A stretch of 47,541 bases of DNA from a virus: positions 1 to 47,541 of IMG/VR virus record IMGVR_UViG_3300042296_000310. One strand, written 5' to 3'. Of this stretch, positions 37,201 through 44,487 are shown piece by piece. Position numbers and translations under genes: made by a program. The first letter of the stretch is position 1. Every line of letters starts with the position of its first letter. The notes below the pieces were generated by a model. The model searched no databases and had not been told where the DNA came from. It saw only the letters and a program-made list of their open reading frames with translations.

Positions 37201-39584
37201 ATTTCTTGAATAATATCTGCGTCTTCAATTAGACGTTTACCTTCTGGCATATTACGAGCCGCTACAATAGCCCCAACTTTAAGCCGCATTTCTTGAAGTT
37301 TATTTTCGTTATAGTTAAGAAGATTTTTACCAGCATTCAATACCTGGGCATCAGGCATTGCATCAACAGCCATATCAGGGTTGCCTCCACGGTCAAAACC
37401 CTCTATCTCTTGAATATTGTGTTGAATTTCGTGGAGAATAGTGCTTAATTTTTCTTCTGTAGACAGATTTTCATTTACGGTTATTAGGTTGGTTGATTGA
37501 TTATATGAGCCTTTGTTGTACTCGCCAGTATCTTTTACTCGAATGCGAGTATTTCTTAAAGAAGGGTATTGCTCGAATAGTTCTTTATGCTCAAGCACCT
37601 GAGGAAGGTAAGCTGTTCCACTTCCCATCTTACTCAGACTACTTAAATCCAAGAAAGCCTTAGCATCAGAAAACTCGAAGCGAGGTTTACCATCAGGGCC
37701 GGTGAACCAGCGTGATTCATCAGGCATACCTAACCAAGTCTTAGGAGGTTTAGCTGCATTAGCACCAGCGTACATATAGCGGAAGCCGTTAGCGGCTACG
37801 TCACGGCCTTTGCCACTGACAACAGCAGTATGGGCCATACCAAGAATAGTCTTGATTTCCCGTTCACTGAACTTCAGTTTAATGTTTGCCTTACGCATAA
37901 GAGCTTTGAACTCATTGGCAAGACGATTAACAAAAGTTACAGGAAGACGCCCCTTGTCTGACATCTCAGCAAGGACTTCTTCAGCAGCACGTAGAGTACG
38001 CTTAGGGTCTCCGAAGTATTCTCTAGGGTGATCTACTAGCCACTTATCCACCTTGTCTTTAAACGTAGTGACGCTGTTGTCGTAGAAACCCTGAAGAACA
38101 TCTTCGAGAGTATCTCCAAACTTTTGTGAAAGACCGTAGTGTCCGAGGGCTTCGTGGAACACAACCGCAGACACAACATCTTCAGGGTCTACCTTCTTCT
38201 CCTTAGCGGCTGCTAAAATGTTTTCAGTATTTAACTGAACCTTGGTTAACCGACCCTGATCATCACGAGTAGTAACACCTAGGGCATCATTGTCAACACC
38301 GTCAAGGTCCTCGAAGTTTTCGTGAACCTCAAACTCTGGGCGATTGGTCCACTCTTTTGTAAGGCTGTCTACATGTTCAACAGCAGCTTCACCAGACTTA
38401 CGGACCTGTGCTTTGTACGCCTTGCTATTCTTACGGCTAGTGGGTTGCGCCATTCTAGGGGCATCAGTAGGAGTAGTAGGAGTAGCAGTTCCCTCAGAAG
38501 GATTGAGGCGTTTGTTTACAGTACTAGCGATGTAGCTTGTGCCCTTAATCACTCCCTCAAGAACCCCCTGCATTGCAGCGCCTTCGATACCTGCCATAGC
38601 TGTCTGACCGTAGTCATAGCTACCTTGGGCACCATAAGATACGTCTTGAGCCTGCATACCAGCGTCAACAAGCATGTTGGCAGCAGCCCCTTCGGCTACA
38701 CGACTACCTAGAGTAATCCCTCGACCAAGAGGGATGATGTCAACAGGAGATATGCCGCCAACCATGTTGGCCCCAAATCGTACAAGAGGATTAACGTCAC
38801 GGGACTCTACTTGTGCTCTGACATTGAGCAGCTCACGACGACGGAGCTCACCGATGAAGTCATCGTGAAGGTCTTCAATAGCTTCGTCTGACAAGGCGGG
38901 GTACTTGGCGCGTAGTTTTTCTTTAGAGATGCCGGCAACAGTTTCACTGTCTGTCCAGTCACCTATGGCACGGGTAAGAATACCCATAGGATTATGCGCC
39001 ATACCTTCTTCAAGGGCTGAGCCTAGACCTCCTACTCCGCTGTCGTCTTGCTGTACGTACTCGCCTAGAGTATCAGTAACACGGTCATAATAAACCACTT
39101 CATCAGAGAGTTGACCTCCTTTGGCAAGGAATTCTAAACGCTTTGCCCGTTCGGCTTCGAACCGTGCGCGTTCACTAGGCCCGCCAAAAGGGCGATTGGT
39201 TCTAGCAAAGAACTCGCCTATTTGATCAGTAGTGATGTTAGGATTTCTATCAAGATCAAGAAACTCAGTAATTTCTTCATCTGACATAGGGAGAGACTGA
39301 GAGCCTTCGGCCATCTGGTCAAACCCGCTACGCCCTACAAGAGGACGCTCAGGGAAAGCCCTCTCACGAGGAGGAGGAGATACTATAGGAGACAAACCTC
39401 GGGGACCTTCACCAACCGAGGCGGGTGCCTGTACATCCTCAGCAACAGGGGAAGGAGCGGCTTGTTCTTGAGAGAGAATGAACTCTCCTAGTTCGTCAGC
39501 AGTTGCTCCTTCAGGTCCTTCAATTTCAAAAATCTTGCCGGTAGTGGCGTCTTCAACTTTATAAATCACCAGCTTATTGGCCAC
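34290..39584 (-). CDS. Giant polyvalent virion/ejection protein with metalloprotease-like motifs
   Basis: 1764 residues starting at GTG 39584 (AGGAG 8 bases upstream). From the N-terminus: a short N-domain, a Pro-rich linker, helical regions, then HEALGHYG (H477-H482), like the HExxGH motif of polyvalent-protein metallopeptidases. A second site, HEIQHNIQEIEGFDRGGN (H718-E719...H722), is a strict HExxH matching the large polyvalent protein-associated (LPD23-like) domain. The last about 250 residues resemble the LPD38-like C-terminal domain. It occupies the position of P22 gp16, so it is probably ejected with DNA and may cleave host proteins or aid entry. Confidence 0.75.
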   Translation of the reverse strand: MANKLVIYKVEDATTGKIFEIEGPEGATADELGEFILSQEQAAPSPVAEDVQAPASVGEGPRGLSPIVSPPPRERAFPERPLVGRSGFDQMAEGSQSLPMSDEEITEFLDLDRNPNITTDQIGEFFARTNRPFGGPSERARFEAERAKRLEFLAKGGQLSDEVVYYDRVTDTLGEYVQQDDSGVGGLGSALEEGMAHNPMGILTRAIGDWTDSETVAGISKEKLRAKYPALSDEAIEDLHDDFIGELRRRELLNVRAQVESRDVNPLVRFGANMVGGISPVDIIPLGRGITLGSRVAEGAAANMLVDAGMQAQDVSYGAQGSYDYGQTAMAGIEGAAMQGVLEGVIKGTSYIASTVNKRLNPSEGTATPTTPTDAPRMAQPTSRKNSKAYKAQVRKSGEAAVEHVDSLTKEWTNRPEFEVHENFEDLDGVDNDALGVTTRDDQGRLTKVQLNTENILAAAKEKKVDPEDVVSAVVFHEALGHYGLSQKFGDTLEDVLQGFYDNSVTTFKDKVDKWLVDHPREYFGDPKRTLRAAEEVLAEMSDKGRLPVTFVNRLANEFKALMRKANIKLKFSEREIKTILGMAHTAVVSGKGRDVAANGFRYMYAGANAAKPPKTWLGMPDESRWFTGPDGKPRFEFSDAKAFLDLSSLSKMGSGTAYLPQVLEHKELFEQYPSLRNTRIRVKDTGEYNKGSYNQSTNLITVNENLSTEEKLSTILHEIQHNIQEIEGFDRGGNPDMAVDAMPDAQVLNAGKNLLNYNENKLQEMRLKVGAIVAARNMPEGKRLIEDADIIQEIRTELEALEKKLQENSPTKRLSREDLLRNFEYRKLDEELTGFLPEFNASRKALRGALFPRGYLEASKEDRKEWGKLVYNLEKGSDHIGNMEYEFNLAETYQKSLQKALADDRVDMVRIHLSRDEHIPFQAYESLLGEVEARDTQARQYMTMDERLATPAYTSQNEKVPADNYIIDGVEKASEMMSVNDNRYSKRKAPEADDQEKIRNAKEILEGALENYTPEIRSWAEGKRAARERGLTAKQIKGAKSIGELDKRLFQYDAVAEATDEKLVALHEKKNNGTFNLQDKHKYLETVFSYNELLANIFKDQAEIARAFNAMKALSYTKNKITALNDILTQFEGNPIAAFADEEVFNRFVKQVQLLMESGNSDGAHSLLRSVMKPYWWQKVLTFRHSMMLSGLGTHVKNTYDNASMIVREIEEQAVGMAGFPIRKGLQAAGYGVEDGVSPQEVAGRMYGILRAALDVDTYKNTRDAFLSGHGNREISSKVEMQDAKLGGILKPLNKVQDFLHASDTFFRAFHENANMYTLGIREARKQGFTGLAAFEEGSNIAINADQSMLDEARKMADVALLVDTPSYLASKLEATKAIRPGMSGGEQAGAFFANFIFPFFRVTDRLIFQKIRRMGPLALLDRVTREDLAAGGPRMDIALGRMALSSALIWYYWDQASEDKITPAGPSDPDKMAALMAGGYMPNAIKTEDKYIDATALNLSILPTNIQNSLAANVATIRSAYNKGLQDTDSTAKAIAFAGQALMTELASTSFAENLSMYIEPFQESAEWEKESATASMLAGMAGQFLPAAMRQYNQIEVDPVKRDTAGDRTISSKIEGRLKSAIPGLSDDLPVKYDLYGDPIKQGRSWTALNNYRDIKKDPVSQELQRLERTTDDAIVTGAPSSFQHEGEKIKLNAAGKQEWQRVQGGLIKDGMRNVLQSNEWKQASDAEKIVIVKEIKTEAYGLTKEYMLPLLGLVPEEESE

Positions 39585-39613
39585 GGTGTTTCTCCTATAG
39601 AGTGTGGATATTA

Positions 39614-40699
39614 CTAATTAACTATTCGGAACCTACTGGCAGGATCTTTGGCATCAGCAGGAGCAGGAGGAGTATTAATCCGGCCTTTCTTGCCTCCGCG
39701 GGTCAGACGTTCTTCGTAGTACTTCTTTTGTGCAGGCGTTGCACGACCGCTTAGAACGGCATCAGCTACTTCAGCATCTACTACACTAAGACCACGTTGT
39801 GTAGGTCTAGGAGCAGCACGAGGACGAGTAGCAGAGATACGTTGACTGTCAGCATTCTTTTCAGCAACTCTTGTACGCCGTTCAGTGTACGGAATCTGCA
39901 TTTGACCAGTAACAGGCATATCGTAAGCAGCTATTTGTTTGCGCTGCTCCATTGTCATCTCAGGAACAATACCTATTGTATTCAACTCTTCTTCAGAAAT
40001 TCCTCTGCTTCTTGCAAGAGCTACAAGATTTTGGTAAGGAACACCAGAAGCTGTCATACGAGCAATACGGCCAAGGTCTTTGTCTTTGTTGTCCGACAAC
40101 CTATCGTTAGCAAGATTCTCGCGTGCCGCAATCTGACTTTGTAGAGCAGCTCTTTCCTGTTCTTGAGCAGCAAAGTTTTGTTGTAAAGCAGAAGCTTCTT
40201 TAATAAAACCTTGAGCAGCTAAACGTTCCATCGCTTGCTGAGGATTATCAGTGAAGCCGTACATGGCATCACTCATACGCTCTCTATCACGAAGATTTTT
40301 ATATTCAGCTTCACCGCCACCTTGTACAAGAAATGCATCACTCAAAGTACCGAGGATGTTACGGAGAGTTCCTTTGGTGCCCCAATATCCATTACGACGA
40401 GGGATGATTTCTTTCATCTCTTCTTCGGTAGGAGGCATTCGGTCGTCATTAAGTACGTACCGCGGAGTTATTTCTGGTCGTTTGGCTGGGTCTGTGTAAG
40501 AAGGATTTCGAGATACTGGACGAGGGTCTGCTTGACGTTTTGATCCAATAACATTAATACCATCTCGAGCAATTTCTGCTTCTTGCTCAGGAGTCAACTC
40601 TTCAAGGTAATCAAATAAATCAGAAGTCAACGCTGCTTTGTTATTTATTTGATTGCCTGAGGCAGACAAAGATTGAAACAATAAATTAAGCGGGTCCAT
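39614..40699 (-). CDS. DNA ejection-type internal virion protein
   Basis: 361 residues, mostly helical and rich in Gln, Ala, Arg and Glu (ASALQQNFAAQEQERAALQS, IAARENLANDRLSDNKDK), with a Pro/Arg-rich disordered C-terminus (ISATRPRAAPRPTQRG). No catalytic motif. Its position between the S74-domain protein and the giant protein corresponds to P22 gp20/gp7, ejection proteins that form a conduit across the cell envelope. Assigned by position and composition, not by direct homology. It overlaps the next upstream gene by 14 bases. Confidence 0.55.
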   Translation of the reverse strand: MDPLNLLFQSLSASGNQINNKAALTSDLFDYLEELTPEQEAEIARDGINVIGSKRQADPRPVSRNPSYTDPAKRPEITPRYVLNDDRMPPTEEEMKEIIPRRNGYWGTKGTLRNILGTLSDAFLVQGGGEAEYKNLRDRERMSDAMYGFTDNPQQAMERLAAQGFIKEASALQQNFAAQEQERAALQSQIAARENLANDRLSDNKDKDLGRIARMTASGVPYQNLVALARSRGISEEELNTIGIVPEMTMEQRKQIAAYDMPVTGQMQIPYTERRTRVAEKNADSQRISATRPRAAPRPTQRGLSVVDAEVADAVLSGRATPAQKKYYEERLTRGGKKGRINTPPAPADAKDPASRFRIVN

Positions 40700-41363
40700 T
40701 TACAATCTCCCGAAGTTTGCCATAGTCTACGGTCATGTATCCGCCAATGACTGGGCCAAGTGCATCGGGATAATGTTCTTCAACTTCTTGTGCCATAACA
40801 CCAACGTACGGACCTTGACCGCTGATGTACTTATAACGGTACAGACCCACTTCACCAAAGTCACCGATCTTTTTAATGTCTTGCTTAAGACGTATATCGG
40901 ATGCTGCCGCAATCTGACCAATAAACTTAGTAATGTCAGGTTTTTCAGAAGAAGTACCTTTGTTGTAAGTACCAGCACCGCTAATAAGATTGCCGGCCTT
41001 AAAACCTGTATCAGCTTGTTGACCAAGTCGATCCATGTAACTACCCACATACTGGTTGTTCATTTGATTACCAAAGTTCATCAAAGCCTTGCCTGTTACA
41101 CCAGACCGCAGAAGCCCTTTAGCCGCCATGTTGCTGGTTATGCCACGAGAGCCTCGTTCTGCCATAAAATCATAACCAGTTGCGTTTTTAAATGCTTCGA
41201 AACCCGATGAATCACCAGACAGGAGGGAATTAAGAGCGTTAGCCCCTGTTGTCGCATTGGTTTGCAGACCTCCAAAGTCACGTTGCATGTTTTCGTAGGC
41301 TAAATTCTTTGACTCTTGTTTTGACCTTTTACCGCCAAAAACAGTCTGCATTATTTTACCCAT
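40686..41363 (-). CDS. Virion protein with C-terminal S74 chaperone domain
   Basis: The first about 150 residues are Gly/Asn/Ala-rich and helical (FGGLQTNATTGANALNSLLS, NMAAKGLLRSGVTGKALMNF), as in gp7-like ejection proteins. The end has SDIRLKQDIKKIG, LYRYKY, YVGVMAQEVEEHYPDALG and YMTVDYGKLRE, the peptidase S74 intramolecular chaperone domain. In tail fibres that domain trimerises and then cuts itself off at a Ser; here S of SDIRLKQ is the candidate. The combination of an ejection-type N-terminus and S74 suggests trimerisation-coupled maturation. Confidence 0.7.
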   Translation of the reverse strand: MGKIMQTVFGGKRSKQESKNLAYENMQRDFGGLQTNATTGANALNSLLSGDSSGFEAFKNATGYDFMAERGSRGITSNMAAKGLLRSGVTGKALMNFGNQMNNQYVGSYMDRLGQQADTGFKAGNLISGAGTYNKGTSSEKPDITKFIGQIAAASDIRLKQDIKKIGDFGEVGLYRYKYISGQGPYVGVMAQEVEEHYPDALGPVIGGYMTVDYGKLREIVNGPA

Positions 41364-41778
41364 GTAAAACTTCCCATTCTTGTTTTGTTAGTAGTACGAA
41401 ACGACAAGGTCCCGCGGTTGTGTCTACTTCTTCATCGTGTCCGAAACCAAGTTGGCGGTTCATCCAAAGAGCGCCTTTCTTTTCAATAGGCGTAAGACCT
41501 GTAATGGAAGTAACATCATAAGGTCCTGTAAATATTTCACGTATCATTTCTTTTGCAGCAGCACGGGCTTGTTTACCTCTGGAGTGAAAGAAGTAGTGAC
41601 CCATAACAGTGCCGTCTAATTCAGCTTTTCGTTCAAACAAACCTACGTCACCGTATTCATTAGTTAATGCTACGTTAGCAGGAATACAAAGCCAGAAGTC
41701 AGGAATGAATCCTGTTAGTTCATGTTTGTAGTTTTTAGTAGCAGCATTAATAATGTCGATGTTGTGTGTGCGATATAT
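41356..41778 (-). CDS. GNAT-like phage protein (P22 gp14-type), start unclear
   Basis: The C-terminal half has GKQARAAAKEMIREIFTGPY, ITGLTPIEKKGALWMNRQLG and FGHDE, the acetyltransferase (GNAT)-like pattern of phage proteins at the P22 gp14 position. The family N-terminus (NAATKNYKHELTGFIPDFWL) is present in frame as far as 41787, yet no ATG, GTG or TTG occurs before TTG 41640, which would remove 46 conserved-looking residues. AGGTGA at 41793-41788 would suit an unusual ATA start at 41778. The tailspike cassette just upstream may have replaced the original start. Confidence 0.6.
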   Translation of the reverse strand: MYRTHNIDIINAATKNYKHELTGFIPDFWLCIPANVALTNEYGDVGLFERKAELDGTVMGHYFFHSRGKQARAAAKEMIREIFTGPYDVTSITGLTPIEKKGALWMNRQLGFGHDEEVDTTAGPCRFVLLTKQEWEVLHG

Positions 41779-41797
41779 TTTAATTAATCACCTATGT

Positions 41798-41977
41798 TTA
41801 AAGAGGCAACCGCAGATAAACGCGGCCAGAATACACGGCAGTAACTCCGTGCTTGCGATAAAAAGTAATGGGGCAAAGGTTGCCCCCGCTACCAATCACA
41901 GCAGTGATGCCAAAAAGCCAAGACGCGCTTCGACCTTGGTCTTTTAGCGAGACAAAATTAATCAGCTTTTCATTCAT
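41798..41977 (-). CDS. 59-aa small protein in the tailspike cassette, unknown
   Basis: ATG 41977 follows the TAG of the upstream mini-gene directly (TAGATG). The product, NEKLINFVSLKDQGRSASWL then FGITAVIGSGGNLCP and a basic end (YSGRVYLRLPL), has a moderately hydrophobic centre. There is no family match. GC content is like the tailspike, unlike the genes beyond. It may be a tailspike-associated small protein or a host-derived remnant. Confidence 0.35.
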   Translation of the reverse strand: MNEKLINFVSLKDQGRSASWLFGITAVIGSGGNLCPITFYRKHGVTAVYSGRVYLRLPL

Positions 41978-42085
41978 CTATTTCAGCAGAATGTCGCGGT
42001 CTGCATCGGCTTTATCCCGATCAGCAAGGCGCAACTTGAGAACCTCAACATCAGCGTGAACGCTGGCGAGCGGGGGCCGTACCAT
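41978..42085 (-). CDS. 35-aa coiled-coil-like peptide, unknown
   Basis: ATG 42085 overlaps the tailspike stop as TAATG, so translation is coupled. The product is short and highly charged (HADVEVLKLRLADRDKADAD), compatible with a coiled coil. Its stop directly precedes the ATG of the 59-aa gene. Only the coupling supports it. Confidence 0.35.
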   Translation of the reverse strand: MVRPPLASVHADVEVLKLRLADRDKADADRDILLK

Positions 42086-43893
42086 TACCAAGACACCAAT
42101 AAGCCGACGCCACTTTCAACGTAGTTGGCTGTGATTGCGTTGTTCAAAAGTGCGCGGCCTAATTCAACGCGGTTGCTGTCCTTGAACCTGACAATATAGT
42201 TTGTGTTGCCCGATCCTTGGATTAGGCTATCGCACCGCGCTACTGACCAATTCTGAATAAGAACAGCGTTGTCACCCACCACAATCCCGCCTGCATTGGT
42301 GAAATGGTTTCCTGAGAAGTTCAGAAAACTAAGCGTAGCAAACGCACCGTTTACACCATCCAGAATTGTCTGCGTCCGGTCAGTGCCGACGAGAAATTTA
42401 TTGCCTGTAATAATAACGCTACCAAGGCTCTTAACACGCAAAAATCCGTTGCGGACACTGTTGTTCGTAAATGAAAAATCAATGCCTCTGCCAATTTGCA
42501 CTGCTACATTACTACCGCCTGCGCTATTGCCTGCAGCGCCTATTTTACACTCGCTTTGTGCAATGTTAAAATTTCGCAAATAGGCATTAGTTGGGTCGGT
42601 CTCAATCTGAAAAATAAACACACCATTCGACGTGCAATTATTCCACGAATGGCTTTCAAAGAAATTTTTGTTGGTATCTGGTGTAGAACCCGCGCCCTGA
42701 TAAACCCACGACAAAGCAACTGTATCTGTATATTTCAAATCAGTGCATTTTGAAGATGCGCTCGCGTAATGATTGATAGTCTGTTCAAACGTGCAAGATG
42801 ATGTTGTGCCAAGCGAACTCCCAAAATGATATTGACTCCAACCTAGCTGTGGCGCGGCGTCGAGCGTTGGGAATGGATATTCCAAATTGCACGGCAACTG
42901 ATCGGGATATTTTTTGGTGTCATAATCCTTACAGTTTATAACCGTGTATTTGCGGCACAGCTCAAAGTGCTGCGCGACCGGGCATCGCTCAAAGTTTGTG
43001 TTAGAAAGCGTGATATGCTCCGGCGTTCCCTCTGCCACAACAAAGCCCGCCATGTTGCAGTTATAGAAATACCCGTCATCTAACGTAATAAACCGCGTGA
43101 AGTCTGAAGGGTTAGTCACACCCAAAGCACGAATATACACACCCCAATACATCTGGTTTTTTATGGTTGGCCGAATAATCTTGACGTTTTTGCAGCCTTT
43201 TAGATTTGCGTCCTCGCCAATCCACATGCCGTCGGTAAACCCTTCAATTGTCACATCAATGAAGTTAAGGTTGTTGGAGCCAATGGCTTTAATGCCAATC
43301 CCTTTGTAACCGTTCTTGATACACAGATTGCGGATGGTTACGTTCGTTTCGCCATCGATTAGGACGCCCGTTCCAGTAACGTCTGCAAGCAAGGCGGCTG
43401 CGTCCGGGCCTTCCAGTATAGTGTCTGGCCCGTCACCGTAAATCTCGATATTTGACGGCAGTGTAAGGCCGGATAGCGTGATTTTGTAAGTGCCAGCAGG
43501 AATGTAAACGCGGGTTGCGCCTGACGAAAAGACTAGTTGCAATGCCGCAGTGTCGTTTACAACGCCATTGCCCATCACGCCAAAATCTTTTACGTTTACT
43601 TGGTCATGCATCTTGGCTTGTGCCGTTAAAAAGGAGTCACAATCGTAAGTAGTTCCGTCCCCATAATTAATTCTACGTCGATAAGAAATTTTTGGGTCAA
43701 GATAAATAGTAGGAAACAATTGTCCCGAAGAAATAACAACAGGATTTGCCGCAGGAATAGTCAGATTGGCGTCAGAATAAATATTCGCAAAAGTTGTAGT
43801 GCCTGTTAAGAAAAAAGAAATAATAGCCGACGTAGGTCGTGCAAGCACGTCTAAAGTTCTAGGCTGGTCTAAAAGAGTTAAAATTCCGGTCAT
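42085..43893 (-). CDS. Tailspike, pectate-lyase-like beta-helix
   Basis: 602 residues. Residues 1-95 form a head-binding domain (GILTLLDQPRTLDVLARPTS, SGQLFPTIYLDPKISYR). After VNVKDFGVMGNGVVNDTAAL, the canonical start of phage pectate-lyase-superfamily helices, there is a long right-handed beta-helix (repeats such as NVTIRNLCIKNGYKGIGIKA). It likely binds and degrades a host surface polysaccharide. The N-terminal DNA is AT-rich (18 of 60 GC at 43681-43740) and the helix is GC-rich (38 of 60 at 43381-43440), a sharp mosaic join near 43.62 kb. Confidence 0.87.
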   Translation of the reverse strand: MTGILTLLDQPRTLDVLARPTSAIISFFLTGTTTFANIYSDANLTIPAANPVVISSGQLFPTIYLDPKISYRRRINYGDGTTYDCDSFLTAQAKMHDQVNVKDFGVMGNGVVNDTAALQLVFSSGATRVYIPAGTYKITLSGLTLPSNIEIYGDGPDTILEGPDAAALLADVTGTGVLIDGETNVTIRNLCIKNGYKGIGIKAIGSNNLNFIDVTIEGFTDGMWIGEDANLKGCKNVKIIRPTIKNQMYWGVYIRALGVTNPSDFTRFITLDDGYFYNCNMAGFVVAEGTPEHITLSNTNFERCPVAQHFELCRKYTVINCKDYDTKKYPDQLPCNLEYPFPTLDAAPQLGWSQYHFGSSLGTTSSCTFEQTINHYASASSKCTDLKYTDTVALSWVYQGAGSTPDTNKNFFESHSWNNCTSNGVFIFQIETDPTNAYLRNFNIAQSECKIGAAGNSAGGSNVAVQIGRGIDFSFTNNSVRNGFLRVKSLGSVIITGNKFLVGTDRTQTILDGVNGAFATLSFLNFSGNHFTNAGGIVVGDNAVLIQNWSVARCDSLIQGSGNTNYIVRFKDSNRVELGRALLNNAITANYVESGVGLLVSW

Positions 43894-43905
43894 TTAAAAG
43901 TATCC

Positions 43906-44487
43906 TTAAAGTTCTACGTAACCCGGTGGATGAAGGCTGTTTCCATCTTGCGAGCCTGCTGTAGGTATTTCTACTGCCCCTACAGAATGTATATTACCTG
44001 TTTGAGCAAAAGGAATTGCGGGGTCTACTGTAAATAAATAGGAAACAGCTCCACCTGTTCGAGCAGGATCGACGTAGTATATTCTAACTACAGAGAGGGG
44101 GGAAGCTGCTGTAGCTACTATTCCGCCAATAACAGATACAGGGGGGTTTATTTCCGAGTCTCCGTATACTCGGTTGTGATTAACTATTGTTACATTACCA
44201 AGATTATCTGCTGATATTAAAGGAGCAGTAAAATTACTTGGATAACTATTAACAAGACTTGTTTCAGAGGCAACAGCACTAGCTGTAGAATTGGCGTTAT
44301 CGGCTGCATTTTGTGCGTTTTGTGTAGCCGTATTTAAATTAATTAAAGCCGCCTCTATCGAAGGTATATCAAGAATGGCGTTTAAAGTTTTTTCTAACTG
44401 AGTCATAGCAATGTCCCAATAGCGTTCAAGAAGTTTGGGTTGATTTTCCCAACCTTGTTGAAGTCTTGGTAATTTAAAATTAGGCAT
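43906..44487 (-). CDS. Coiled-coil tail protein, P22 gp26-position (needle or fibre anchor)
   Basis: The 193-residue product begins PNFKLPRLQQGWENQPKLLE and continues as a helical, Asn/Ala-rich coiled-coil segment (NLNTATQNAQNAADNANSTA), then a beta-rich C-terminal part. It follows the gp10-like gene by a single base and precedes the tailspike, the place of the P22 needle gp26. A trimeric needle or tailspike adaptor is likely. The call is by position and coiled-coil layout. Confidence 0.55.
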   Translation of the reverse strand: MPNFKLPRLQQGWENQPKLLERYWDIAMTQLEKTLNAILDIPSIEAALINLNTATQNAQNAADNANSTASAVASETSLVNSYPSNFTAPLISADNLGNVTIVNHNRVYGDSEINPPVSVIGGIVATAASPLSVVRIYYVDPARTGGAVSYLFTVDPAIPFAQTGNIHSVGAVEIPTAGSQDGNSLHPPGYVEL

